Part shown: positions 22,761 through 33,449 of the stretch, one piece after another
Position numbering within the stretch: the first letter of the stretch is position 1
Layout: the number at the start of each line of letters is the position of its first letter
Origin: Acanthosepion pharaonis
Taxonomy: Eukaryota; Mollusca; Cephalopoda; Sepiida; Sepiidae
Direction of reading: 5' to 3'
Length of the DNA: 64,000 nucleotides
NCBI GenBank assembly: GCA_903632075.3
Contig: CAHIKZ030003485.1
Span: forward strand, 486,501 to 550,500
Translations under genes and position numbers: made by a program
The notes under the pieces: generated by a model
What the model was told of the DNA's origin: nothing
The model's input: the letters and a program-made list of their open reading frames with translations, nothing else
Database searches by the model: none

Positions 22761-23660
22761 TGCGCTTTATAAACCCGTATGGATTATGTTGTTACAATAG
22801 ATACTTTTCTCTGCTTTTCTTTCCGAATTTCATTTCCGGTCTGATCGATTTTCTTAAAGAAAATATATGTTCTTTTCACGGATTTACCCGACATAAAAAG
22901 AAAAAGTTGAATTTGTTTAGTAAAACCTGCATATTTTCATTCCTCTTCTTCTACTGTTATTTAGAATTAATGCTATGCCAAGTTATACTTTTTGACGTTA
23001 GAAAGAATCGTAAACATGATCGCTGATAAAAGATATCAAACTAAGACGAAGAATAAAAGAATTTTAACAAATCTCCTGTATTTCGCTGTTCAATTCATTC
23101 GCTCCAAAAACTGCACGAAGCTTTTTATTTTCTTTTATTGTGCGCTTGCTTTCGCTAGACACACGATTGTCCAATTTGGCTTGTGTGTGTGTGTGTGTGT
23201 GTGTGTGCAAATATTTCATTATTTGCCTTTCAGTTTTACGTCGGTATGACCTTTATCCATGTTTTCTCATGGATCGTTTTAGGCATAAGGTGTGGCTATT
23301 CAGATCAAAAGCAAAGAGAAGAAAACACATTATTATTTGGCGTTGCGTTCTACTGAAAAGGTTGTTTTCACGACTATGAGTGACGTTCTAATAATTGAAG
23401 TACAAAGTCACACGAATTACAGAATGCCGATTAAATAACCTTTGCCACATGGACATAAAATCCAATCTAAAATTGTCTTTTTCTGGCAGTGATTTCTATC
23501 AGTTCGGTTATCGACATAGAAAGTGGAATCCTTGATCTACGTTCAAATTCTAACAGGTTGCTACGTTGACTTTCATATTAATGCACTTGTAAAAGGCACA
23601 AATCTATATCACTCCCAGCAGCTATAAGTTAAATAGCTGGATACAATTGGTTCTTTAAGC
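22761..23660. other. No recognised gene
   Basis: Short overlapping plus frames (22760-23026, 22992-23249, 23140-23379) without a recognised domain. A (TG)n run of about 13 units lies at 23182-23208. Confidence 0.4.
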
Positions 23661-23731
23661 TTGGATGGCAGGTATTATAAGAAAAAGGAAACACATGAAT
23701 TCAAATTGGTGTCGTGAAGCGGAAGTAGATT

Positions 23732-23735
<4 letters not shown>

Positions 23736-23824
<89 letters not shown>

Positions 23825-23832
23825 TGTGTAAT
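23736..23832. repeat. (TA)n-(TG)n compound microsatellite
   Basis: TA at about 23736-23779 passing directly into TG to about 23830. Confidence 0.95.
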
Positions 23833-23854
23833 AAAATGTACTTTTATTGTATGC

Positions 23855-23961
23855 TATATTTATGGGTTAAAGTGCTGAGTATCAGGAATAGAACGTATGT
23901 AAATATAAAAGTGAACATTTTAGTCAATACCCAGAAACCTCTTTCATGTTAAACGCGATCG

Positions 23962-24024
<63 letters not shown>

Positions 24025-24140
24025 GTTGGATTGATGTGAGTTACTGACCTTGGGTTTCACGCTTTGGCGATCGTCAAATATGTTAGCTCTATCTCTGATA
24101 TTGAGCGCTTTCTAATAAGTACCGTGCATATAATATATAA
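23855..24140. repeat. Two family A ends around a (TA)n tract
   Basis: A reversed family A tail with arm (about 23858-23945: tatttatgggtt, agtgctgagtatcagg, aaaagtgaacatt) precedes TA repeats at 23962-24021. A second family A end follows in the opposite sense (about 24045-24135: ttcacgctttggcgatcg, gttagctctatctctgatat, aataagtaccgtgcat). The arrangement suggests TA expansion within an inverted-repeat element. Confidence 0.65.
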
Positions 24141-24187
24141 ATAATTATATATATATATATATATTTATTTATATTTATATACACATT

Positions 24188-24282
<95 letters not shown>
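24141..24282. repeat. (TA)n-(CA)n-(TA)n compound microsatellite
   Basis: TA-rich 24141-24180, CA of about 24 units at 24192-24240, then TA to 24280. Confidence 0.95.
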
Positions 24283-24289
24283 AATAGAA

Positions 24290-26030
24290 AAGAACAAATA
24301 TGGATCTTATATCAATCTAGCATGTTTCATTTTTTATTAAATCTTCGTCAGAGAAAACAGACAAAAAGACAGAAAACGCTGATATTTTCAGTTATGTTTG
24401 GGGTCAGTTCTCATTGGTCAGAAACGCATCACGTGTATTAAAACCGTGGATAATTCTACGTGTATGTAGCTTTGTGAAGATTTTTGTATGTTTAAGTGGG
24501 CAACGAATGGTAATGTTTATTTGTAATTGTGTGCGTTTGTCTGTCTAGTAGCAGTTTTTATCTTGCCTCTTTGTGCGACCCACCTTCGCAGCGGGAAGTC
24601 TCATGTTTCTGATTTTGTCTCATTTCTTTAGGAATGTATTCTTTTTATTAGATCGATATAAGTGAGATAGATATAAGTGAAGAAATATGGTGATGTAATC
24701 TAATATTTTCGGTGTGTGTTTATATTTGGTAATATTATTATTATTAAGTTTTCAATGTATTTTCTCCTTAAAGTATTATGTTCCTTTTTAATTAGGGTGG
24801 CATTAGTAAAATAAAAGTTATGTCCAGCATTGCTTTGATGCAAAACGATTGTCCAAACGCAAGTTTCTCACGTGTTTGAGATTTATTTAAGCATACTTTC
24901 TTGGAGACTCATCTGACACTCATTGGATCATAGTTCCATCAGACAACACATTAATAAGCAGCATAAGGGTTAAAGTAACCTCAGACAGCTACTCACAAAC
25001 AATATCAATATAGTCTTATGACACTTAAAGCAACACGCATACAATGAAAACTAAAATGTGATACAGAAAAAAATGAATAAAAACAATTATAACTTGAGTC
25101 TGCATCCTCAAATATATTTTTAAAAAACACGCTGCACCATGGTTACGTCACAACACTATTTGCTTATGTCACAGCATTCACTTGTTCTACGAAACTCACG
25201 AAAAAAATTTTTTCACTTATCCTGATGATGACTTAAGAAAGTCGAAATTTAGGAGTATATTTCTTCTACTTTTCTTCTGAAATGAACTTTGGGCAATTTC
25301 TGACGGAATTTACTCCTTCCCTGAGAAGAATTTTTGGTTGTTGTTTTTAATAATATTTGCCTGAAAGAAAAGTTACTGCCTAAAATAAACAGAATATTAA
25401 CAGTTACAGCTCTTATTTTCTGATATTGTAGTGTGTGGAAGTCCATATTTACAAAAATCGGCAGATTTATACGCAGACTAAAAAAATTCATCATTCTTTT
25501 TAAAATAATGGGGGTCGCTGAACTGTAGTAAGCTTTTCTATTTATTATTTGTAAATACACTTTTTACTTAATAAGCATATCACTTGACCGCTACAAATTA
25601 ATACAGAATTTTAAATGATTTAAAAGTTTATAAATTATTCTAATTATGATTTAGAAATTGAAATCAATTCTTTCCAAAATTTCTTATTCATCGAAAAGTA
25701 TTTTCCGTAAGACAATAATGTTCATAAAATATTTTATTCATAAAAGTAATTCAAAGCTTTTTTAATTAAATTATTTCTTAGTTTTATTGAATTTTCTAAT
25801 GTACAATTCAGAGCAAATTTTCTGTAACTGTAGTTCCTGCTTGAGAAAAATGTGATTATTTAAATTCTCCCGGGACATGAACTAATATAAACATTAAGGC
25901 CTACAAAATAAATTTCTCGAAATTTCATAAATTAAACAAGTGATGGTGATGGTGTGAGTGTGCATGGGGAAGGGTAAAGGATGTAAAAAACATATTTTTA
26001 CCAAGATTTTCTAAAGATAAGCATTCGAAA
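24290..26030. other. No recognised gene
   Basis: AT-rich. The longest frame (25249-25560 minus, 103 codons) has no recognised motif. Stretches at about 24310-24365 (cttcgtcagag) and 25220-25245 (tgatgatgacttaagaaagt) look like ends of dispersed foldback repeats but have no clear partner here. Confidence 0.4.
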
Positions 26031-26160
26031 AATAATTTCATTCATTTCTGAATAAGTCCTGAAAGTTTCATTAAAATCTGACAATTACTTGATATTTGCA
26101 AGACGTTCAAAATCAATGTATTTTTCCCCGCAAAGAAGACGCGCTCATTTTCCAGTATAA
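26030..26160 (+). repeat. Dispersed repeat family E, copy 1
   Basis: Shares gaaagtttcattaaa, then a tgacaattacttgat-like block, then tcaaaatcaatg, with 46120-46250 in the same orientation and spacing. Moderately diverged. No coding content. Confidence 0.5.
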
Positions 26161-26391
26161 ACATCTGTTACTTCGTTGTCGTCAGAAAAACAAGGTTTTT
26201 AACCAAAGTGTCCAAGATTCTAAAAAGAATAAAAAGAAAATTGTAATTTTCCCATAAAAACATCTTTTGATCTTTCCCCTTCACAATAACCTTTAAATTT
26301 TGACTATAAAACATTTTATGCCACAAACCTAATTGCATTTTGAGTACTTTTTCATCATGCATGCACATTTATTGATGAATCTTTTTTATTT

Positions 26392-26394
<3 letters not shown>

Positions 26395-26442
<48 letters not shown>

Positions 26443-26446
26443 GAGA
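26395..26446. repeat. (CA)n-(GA)n microsatellite
   Basis: A short CA run then GA with one GGGA interruption. Confidence 0.93.
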
Positions 26447-26596
26447 CCGTTTATATTATATTTGTCATAATAATAATCCGTCCGGCGTCTACACAAACCA
26501 CCACTACTTTTTAGCATTTTGCGCGCTAATGGAACAATACCGGCTGCTTGATGACCTCGTGCATTAATTAATACGCAAGAAGTTGACACACACACA

Positions 26597-26599
<3 letters not shown>

Positions 26600-26627
<28 letters not shown>
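26600..26627. repeat. (TA)n microsatellite at the mariner 3' edge
   Basis: TA repeats abut the 3' end of the mariner remnant. Confidence 0.9.
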
Positions 26628-26629
<2 letters not shown>

Positions 26630-27653
26630 ACCGTGATTAAGTTCTTGCTGATTTTTCATAAAAAGTAATGTTTTATTTACAAAAATTAGTAAGAAATATG
26701 TCACTGAAAGTATTGTCCATGGCCAGCCGCTACCTTTTACCAACATTCTGGTAGCATTTGAATTCCAAGTCGGAAAAACGACACGTCTTTTGAGGCTAAT
26801 CACGAGCAATTTTAGCATTTTCATAAGAATGAAAGTACTGCTCAGCCTATGTGCCATCGAATGGAATAAGTGATAATCGGGCGGGGCAATGTCTGGTGAT
26901 AACGGCGGGTGGGATAGGACTTCCCATTTAAGCATTTCCAAGTAGGTTTTCACCCGTTTTGCAACATGTGACTTAGCGTTATCATGTTGCAAAATCACTT
27001 TTTCTTGTCTCTGCTCGTATAGCAGCCATTTTTTATTTAATGCTCGCCTCAAAGGCATCAATTGTATTCGATAGCGATCTCCTGTGATGGTGCTCAGCTC
27101 ATAATAAGCTACACCCAGCTGATACCACCAAATGCAGAGCAGAAGCTTCGAACCATGGATATTCGGCTTTGCTCCCGATGTTAACGATGATGACTTAACC
27201 CCACGACCTTCTACGCTTAGGGTTATCGTAGTGCATCCACTTTTCATCACTGTTTATGATAATGTCCAAAAAACCTTCTCTTTTCTGCCGTTGAAGCAGC
27301 TGTGTACACGTGATATGATGCCGTTCGACGTCTCTCGACTTCAACTCGTATGGCACCCAATATCCTTGCTTTTGAATAATTCCTAATGCTTTCAAACGTT
27401 TCGAAACTGTTTTGTGATCAACTCCTAATGATTCTGCAAGATCAGCTTGCGCCTGAGTCGTCATTAAAGTAATGCCTCCAATTCTTTGTCTTCAAACTTT
27501 TTCAGTGCGCCAGAACGTTCTTTATCTTCAAGATCAAATCATTGTTTTTGAAGTCTCAACAAGAATTATATATGCTTCAGCTGCAGATTTCTTTTGAATA
27601 AAATACTGCAGTAAAATTTCCCGCAAATACCCTTTCTTTGGCACGAAATACAT
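26630..27653 (-). pseudogene. Mariner transposase, frameshifted (DD34D)
   Basis: Remnant of a mariner-family (Tc1/mariner) cut-and-paste transposase. It starts at an ATG at 27653-27651 with an N-terminal region (KKSAAEA) like mariner. Later blocks are FDLEDKERSGALKKFEDKE (about 27475-27545), a helix-turn-helix region SKRLKALGIIQKQGYWVPYE (about 27345-27405), and DEKWMHYDNPKRRRSW. The catalytic acids are all present: Asp at 27246-27248 (DEKW), Asp at 26981-26983 (HDNAKSHVA) and Asp at 26876-26878 (IAPPDYHLF), with exactly 34 residues between the last two. It is broken by a stop and deletion near 27555, a frameshift near 27465, another between 27180 and 27240, and frame loss after 26860. Terminal inverted repeats were not identified. 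Confidence 0.9.
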
Positions 27654-27689
27654 GTTTTAACGCTATGAAAAACAAAAGTATAGCGGCGA

Positions 27690-27853
27690 CTATGAGTTAT
27701 ATGCTTGAACGCAATCTTCAGATATTCAGCCAGAAAACAGACTCTCCATTTTCGGATTTGAATACAGTGTCCATGTTTATACTTGCATACGCTCTATCCT
27801 TCATACTGAGTACTTTTACCCATAAATATAGCATAACTTTAAATGATATATTT

Positions 27854-27857
<4 letters not shown>
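27690..27857. repeat. Family A end
   Basis: Contains atgcttgaacgcaatcttca (reverse of a block at about 42672) and the tail cgctctatccttcatactga, cccataaatatagcat leading into a TA tract. Same order as 181-256. Confidence 0.65.

Positions 27858-27921
<64 letters not shown>
27858..27921. repeat. (TA)n microsatellite
   Basis: About 32 TA units, bordered by family A on the left and a foldback on the right. Confidence 0.95.
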
Positions 27922-27923
<2 letters not shown>

Positions 27924-28155
27924 GATGAAAGCAGAGTCCTTAGGAATCCATTGCTAATAATTTATTTCACGGGATCATACGCCCCATCTCTTCAGACCTC
28001 AAAATTTTACAACAATAAATAGATTTTAAATTTAACCAAACACAAGCAAAAAAAAAAAAAAAAAACGAAAAGGAGAAAAGAAAAAGAAAAAAGCAGAAAG
28101 AGGTAGGCGTGAAATAAATTATCACCTAAGGGATCCGCTTTCATTATATATACAT
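27924..28155. repeat. Foldback element, family D
   Basis: The left arm (about 27924-27972: tgaaagcagagtcctta, ataatttatttcac) is inverted at 28108-28150 (gtgaaataaattat, gatccgctttca). The spacer holds a run of about 20 A and purine-rich DNA. A single arm also occurs at 1690-1800. Confidence 0.7.
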
Positions 28156-28157
28156 AG

Positions 28158-28169
<12 letters not shown>

Positions 28170-28189
<20 letters not shown>

Positions 28190-28192
28190 TAG
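28170..28192. repeat. Short (CA)n-(TA)n microsatellite
   Basis: CA then TA units right of the foldback. Confidence 0.85.
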
Positions 28193-28309
28193 TGAATATA
28201 CTTAATAACCAACGTCAATATTCGGTGTTTCATGCAGTTCTTACAATTTTCAGGTACGTATATGTGCATATATGTGCGTGTATATTTTTATCCTACCCAT
28301 ACATACATT

Positions 28310-28312
<3 letters not shown>

Positions 28313-28376
<64 letters not shown>

Positions 28377-28544
28377 TAGTTCACTGCTACCAGCAAGCAG
28401 AAATATTTCTTCTCCTGGTGATGGCCATGTTTACGAAACTAGTCGAGGAATCTAAATGAAAATAATGATAATAAAAACGAAAGAATATTAATCTACAACC
28501 CAGTGTGTCTGAAGATTTTAATTTTGTAATATTTTTTATTGTTC

Positions 28545-28600
<56 letters not shown>
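28313..28600 (+). repeat. Family C-B repeat between two (TA)n tracts
   Basis: TA repeats at 28313-28373 abut family C (28376-28500), which continues into family B (28499-28549, cccagtgtgtctgaagattt) and then TA repeats to 28599. Family C recurs inverted at 16240-16375, and family B recurs at 18061-18123 directly after a TA run with only 'gaggaatca' of family C left. The two therefore look like parts of one element with (TA)n at both ends. Confidence 0.75.
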
Positions 28601-29740
28601 TCTTTGACAGTGGCAAAGTCGAAACCAGGAAAATGCTCCAACATATAGAAAAAAAATAAAAACATTAATCATTATCAAATAACTTTACGTTGGTCTTTAA
28701 CCAAACCAGTGTGTGTGAGGTGCATGCGTGGGGGTGGGCGCATGCGTGTGCGTTTGTCTGTGTGTGTCTGCGAACAGATATATAAAAAATAAGTCTTTTT
28801 AGGAATCTCATCAAAACCACCATTTGATTAAATTTGTTCGAAATAAATCCGAATTATCAATTCTCCAGGGTACAAAATGAAGATTTATTTATTTCTGAAA
28901 GTCGTTGCTAATTTTCACTTATTTTAGGTTTGCTTGTCTCTCTTCATGGAAATGGTCGCAATTCAATCATCGCAATGAAATTGCTTTTTAAAAAATACAG
29001 CTTGTCGTCAATCCACGTGAGGAACACTGAACGAGCAAGAAATATAATATAAAATAATTGCAGATAAATATTTTCATTAATCAAACTCCCCATTGTTCTG
29101 TTCCAAAACATTAAGATCTGAATGACTTTCACACCAACGGTTTTATTGATAAAGAGGAATAAAAGAAAGATATGTGTCAGGCCAATTAAGTAGAATTACT
29201 ATTCATACTTATGCTAACCCTGTTAAAGTTGTAGAAACTGCAACATCTTTTTACAGTGGCCATGGGAGTTTGGTGATTGCTGCTATTTTCACTTAATTAG
29301 CAAAGGAATCAATATACATTGATTTTATTTTTCAGATCAGATTCGTCGTCTTACTTGATTTGGGCCGATGTACCCAACGACCTTCATCATGTGTCGGCTG
29401 TATAGAGTAACCTTACAGTTCTAATAAAAAGAAACATTTTGCAAAAACAAAGATGAACAGACATTTTCAAATTCAGTAGGTCTCTTATATCCGCGGTTTT
29501 CTTTTACTTGATTTCACTTACCCGTGCAACCAGTTCCAGAAATAATCAATAGGATTTCATTTATAATGGTCCTAAATCGCAAGAGTCGTGATGTTGGCAA
29601 TTCGGATATGCCAAAGCGAAACCCGTAAAGTGCTTCCTTTACGTGAAAAGGTGAAAAGGTCTTGACTTTAGAAAGAAAGAAATACCAAATGCTCAGAAAT
29701 TTCTGTCACTTTACTTTTCTTATGGTAATTGTTCAAAGAC
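28600..29740. other. No recognised gene
   Basis: AT-rich, with a TG-rich patch at about 28710-28770. Short frames such as 28944-29132 minus show no domain. Confidence 0.4.
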
Positions 29741-29749
29741 ATGAATAGG

Positions 29750-29935
29750 AATACATACATACATACATACATACAAGCTTGTCTCGCTAGAATAATTACG
29801 ACTGAGTAGTGAGCTCGATCCTCACTGGGTGCCCCTTACTTTCAGCCTTGTGCCACATCCGAGCTACGCTTGGAAAATCACTCTGTGCGTGTGCATGCAT
29901 TAGTCGAGTAAATAAACGTATTTAATTGACTAGAC
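29750..29935 (+). repeat. tRNA-derived SINE, second type
   Basis: Short ACAT repeats lead into gcttgtctcgctagaa, gtgagctcgatcctcact (box B-like), gggtgccccttactttcagc, then cttgtgccacat and aagcta-like blocks. The same order and near-identical sequence occur at 60005-60185. The first part of the tRNA-like head is missing here. Confidence 0.75.
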
Positions 29936-30059
29936 GTGAAAGAGCCAAGTATTTCAAAACACGTTGGCCTTTATGCGCACTCATCTCCAGTGTTTAGAGA
30001 AAATGGTCAGAAAAAAAGTCAAATGAGCGACAATTCTGCGGGCAGAAATTTCTTTTTGA

Positions 30060-30255
30060 TTAAAGAGGACGAAGAATAACGGCTTGTCTGGTTCAAGTGG
30101 ATAGAAAGGCAACAGGAGTTGAAATAACTGCGCTCCTTATAAAGGAGAGACGGAAGAACTTATTTGAACGTACAATACATCTAACCTTAAGACAGGCGGG
30201 TCTCAGTAGCAGAAGACCACGTGGAGTGCCACTCATGCCAGATGAAGCAAGAATC
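30060..30255 (+). pseudogene. Possible Tc1-like transposase fragment
   Basis: A broken plus frame reads TLRQAGLSSRRPRGVPLM at about 30177-30234. It resembles the second DNA-binding region of Tc1-type transposases (LRxAGLxxRRP-R-PLL). It is short, ends in a stop after EARI, and no DDE region follows. Could be chance. Confidence 0.35.
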
Positions 30256-30259
30256 TGAA

Positions 30260-30670
30260 GTGCTGAGCTATCCCCCATTCTCCTCCATCTCTCGCGGTCG
30301 TGTTAGAGAGTCTGGGTCACCGTGTATAGTTTCTTGGTGTGCTCATCATGTGGCGTGTCTTGGACATGCATCCGTCTCCAAGTTAGACCACAGCTGATGT
30401 CCTCCAACTAAATGGCTCGCCTTGGTCGCGAACACATGGTTATTGTAGTTCATCTAAGGAACTCTTCCCACCTGGCCTGTGACCTGCGTCGTGGAGGAAC
30501 CTCGCCCAGTAGTGCTGTGTTAACACCATCTCGTCACATGCGTTTAACCCACCAGCTGAAACGGTTTACAGGAGATGGCAACTTGAAACAATCATGTGAA
30601 AGATTCAGGGGATAGCTGAGGAGCAGTGAAGCCCGTTCGACCAAATGTACTACTTCTATCCAGAGCCGCT
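30260..30670. other. Less AT-rich block, unrecognised
   Basis: Base composition is visibly richer in G and C than the flanks, and the plus frame 30412-30615 is open for 67 codons. The minus strand gives a LINE-tail-like HDRERWRRMG near 30275-30305, which may point to an unplaced retroelement end. Not assigned. Confidence 0.3.
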
Positions 30671-30674
30671 TATG

Positions 30675-30676
<2 letters not shown>

Positions 30677-30741
<65 letters not shown>
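30677..30741. repeat. (TA)n microsatellite
   Basis: About 32 TA units. Confidence 0.95.
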
Positions 30742-30745
<4 letters not shown>

Positions 30746-30957
30746 CCCTGTCCTGATTTAAATATTCATAAATCATTCCTTTTGGAAAAGGAGTTGGAGG
30801 TATAATATAGAGCGCCCCATAAAAACGGGAAATTTGGTAGATTGGTTTCGTTTCTTTTGTTTTACGGCATATCAACACCTCAATGGGTCATTTAATACCG
30901 ACAACTTTCTTCTTTTTTTCTGGTATTATTTTTCCATTTCTGTTAATATTTTTTTCT

Positions 30958-31055
30958 CAAAAATGTATAGCTGGTAATATTATTTTCTTTAAAAATGTAT
31001 AGCTGGTAATATTATTATTTTTTTAAATGTATAGCTGGTAATATTTTTTTTTCAA
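30958..31055. repeat. 32-bp tandem repeat, three copies
   Basis: atgtatagctggtaatatt begins at 30963, 30995 and 31027, each followed by a T-rich spacer. A constant 32-bp period. Confidence 0.85.
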
Positions 31056-31334
31056 AAAGGACGCGGATGTGGTTTATCGTCATACCCAGGACGCGAAATT
31101 TGGTAGAGTTTATTTAATTCTTGGAATTTTTGTTACATTTATTTGAAACAAAAGCAAAAGATAGACATTTAGTCGCTTAAAACAGAACAAAAACACAAAT
31201 GTTAGCTGTAGTGTTCAAACTAAAAAAAAAAAACTTGTTTTTTATGTGATAGTTAATTTTTTTCATCATAAAGTAAATTTAAAATTTCCTGTTTTTTTTG
31301 TTCTTTTTTCTTTTTTTGTTTTTGTTTGTGGTTG

Positions 31335-31500
31335 CACCGAGTAGATTTCTTATAATCTGAAAATAAACCCAGAAAATCAAGTTCGAATCTTATTTGAGGC
31401 AGATTGATTTTACTTGCCACTAACAACTTTCGGAATGGCATGAGTCCAGTTTTCCCTATCTTCTTTCCTGTCGCCAGATATGATGAGAGAAGGTGAGGCT
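31335..31500 (+). repeat. Decayed SINE
   Basis: A box B-like agttcgaatctta at about 31380 is followed at SINE-like distance by ggcatgagtccagttttccc (about 31437-31456), matching the ggtatgagtcca block of other copies. The rest is eroded. Confidence 0.4.
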
Positions 31501-31509
31501 GAAATTGGA

Positions 31510-32085
31510 TAAACCAATTTCCGATAAGTACTTTACGTCTCCGGCAGTCCTTTTAACAGTAAATTTTGTTAGACACATTTTCAACCTTGACAAAGGTTAA
31601 TCGCATATTTCAGTAGACTTGTTTATTTATTAGTTATTTCTATAGTAATGGATTTTATGATGACGCACGAATGCCTTTCATCTTTCTGTCCTTAAAAATC
31701 GTTAATTTTAAGCCTTTGCACTTTTCAGCAAATCCTCGAAAATAAATATTTTTACACAAAGGTTTATTCGTAATTCTACTTAGCCGAATACGCTTTTTCT
31801 CTGCTGATTGTATTCACGACACGAATTATTGCTTTCTATTGAGTTTAGAAAGTTTCACAAACGGGAAAAAAGATGACTTCTGCCTTATTGACAATATTCT
31901 CCAAAAAATGACTTTATTCACATTAAACTTCCATTCACCTTTTTGTGCCTCACGTGAAATGAAAAGAAATCTAATTTGTTTGGAAATTAATTGAAATTCG
32001 TTTATTATACACTTATTTCGATATCGAAAAAGATGTGTAAATAAAAGCAGCAATTCGTAATTTCATAACATGTCAATCGTTTGTA
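31510..32085. other. No recognised gene
   Basis: AT-rich. The 75-codon minus frame at 31826-32053 has no known motif. Confidence 0.4.
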
Positions 32086-32089
32086 AACT

Positions 32090-32290
32090 TATCTCAGTGA
32101 CAATTGCTCATGTAATGAGTTCAATCCTCACTGAGGTTCCAATTATTATAATCCTGTCCTAATCGAAGTGTAATATTTATTTTCTTCATACGCATATGTT
32201 GACTACACCTATTATATTATTAGATGGGTGACCGCTTGGAAATGATATGTGCCGTAAGCTGATATTGGAACTTGATGGAATTCGTCAGCC
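32090..32290 (+). repeat. tRNA-like head followed by 5S rRNA-like fragment
   Basis: A box B-like taatgagttcaatcctcact lies at about 32115-32134. Further on, 32222-32262 (gatgggtgaccgcttgga, gtgccgtaagct) matches the 3' half of metazoan 5S rRNA, including part of its internal promoter. The 5' half of 5S is not recognisable. Probably a SINE remnant. Compare the complete 5S-like unit at 53557. Confidence 0.5.
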
Positions 32291-32299
32291 TCTGATTTC

Positions 32300-32660
32300 A
32301 AAACTCCTTGCGGCCATACCAATTAATTCTAAAAGCTTCGAGGGTACACCCTGGGGATAAATCCGGAGTTGGTGCCCCAAAAGGCAGTAGTCTGACGTTG
32401 CATCCAAATTCATTCTCGCAACTCTTGCGTCGACGACGACGACGCCGATGCCAAGCAGTCATTGACAACATAAGCAGAGAAGAGAGACGTATTGCATGAA
32501 CAGTAAAAAAAAAAAAAGAAAAATCCTTCCCAGGCCTCCCGCCTTGGTAAGGATACCGTAGCGTCGCTTCACCAAGCGGCAAATCGCAGAAAACAGTATC
32601 TACCGGTTATAAGCTTACTGTCAATTGGTAACACAGACGCTGCGCTATCACCACTGGATT
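32300..32660. other. Unrecognised block with GAC/CGA run
   Basis: Higher GC than the flanks, with a short cgacgacgacgacgccga run at about 32430-32447 and ccaggcctcccgccttggta at about 32530. Both strands have open frames of 60-94 codons without motifs. ATT repeats follow at about 32658-32680. Possibly a dispersed repeat. Confidence 0.35.
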
Positions 32661-32681
32661 ATTATTATTATTATTATTACT

Positions 32682-33038
32682 GGACTCACCCGTCGACTTT
32701 GACGTATGAGGATCATGCAAATCAGTTTCTAGAACCTTACAGCCAGATATATGATTTGATTCTAGTGGTGAAGGTTTTGTGCAGAACCAACCACACTTTT
32801 TGAAGGGCTGAATACAAAGACCTAGTGCACCGTGTTCCACTAGGTGTTCAAACGACCCTCCGCAGGTTTCTCCTAGACCAGTTGCCATCCAAAGCTATAG
32901 AACCCAGACTGTCATAGCTGGGGTAGGGGGGGGGAGAAGATATTACGTACTAATACCCTGTAATGGATTCAACTGGAATTCTAACTCAGATCTCCGATTC
33001 CTCAATTCGAACCGTTATCCATTACACCATAGTGTCAT

Positions 33039-33045
<7 letters not shown>
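32682..33045 (-). repeat. Cephalopod-type SINE, near full length
   Basis: On the minus strand it starts with a tRNA-like head at about 33042-32970 (actatggtgtaatggataac, later gagttagaattcc) and continues to the conserved ctatagctttggatggcaac then tggtctaggag at about 32867-32902. It ends with a variable tail that is shared with 36405-36490 (attctagtggtgaaggttt on the plus strand). Shared head, body and tail across two copies support one family. Confidence 0.8.
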
Positions 33046-33069
<24 letters not shown>

Positions 33070-33135
33070 TTATTATTATTATTATTACTACTACGACGAC
33101 GATGACTACTACTACTACTACTAATAATAATAATG
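33040..33135. repeat. (CTT)n-(ATT)n-(ACT)n-(AAT)n compound microsatellite
   Basis: Trinucleotide tracts abut each other in a 95 bp stretch right at the SINE's 5' end. Confidence 0.95.
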
Positions 33136-33139
33136 TTTT

Positions 33140-33440
33140 AAAGATTTGGGTGAAGCATTATAAATGAATATCTCAACTTCTCACGATAGAAGTTTCCGTA
33201 GCACCAAAACGCCGGAATCTTGCCAATTCGGAATACAAACTTCGAACTAACACGAATTGTACAGTGATTGTAGCTGCCACTCGATATAGACCACAGATGG
33301 CCAGAGAAACTTGTGCTCGTCTTACGTACAGCATACTCATTTGCATGGGTGTCATAGGGACGACGTCGAATACTTACTGGCAATTCCTGCCGCCGGCTGC
33401 AATAAACGTGTATGCATATCGCGGCCATTGTTAGTTGGTA
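33140..33440. other. No recognised gene
   Basis: Mixed composition. The 96-codon minus frame at 33138-33428 overlaps another minus frame and shows no known motif. Ends in short AAT repeats at about 33445-33462. Confidence 0.35.
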
Positions 33441-33449
33441 TAAATAATA

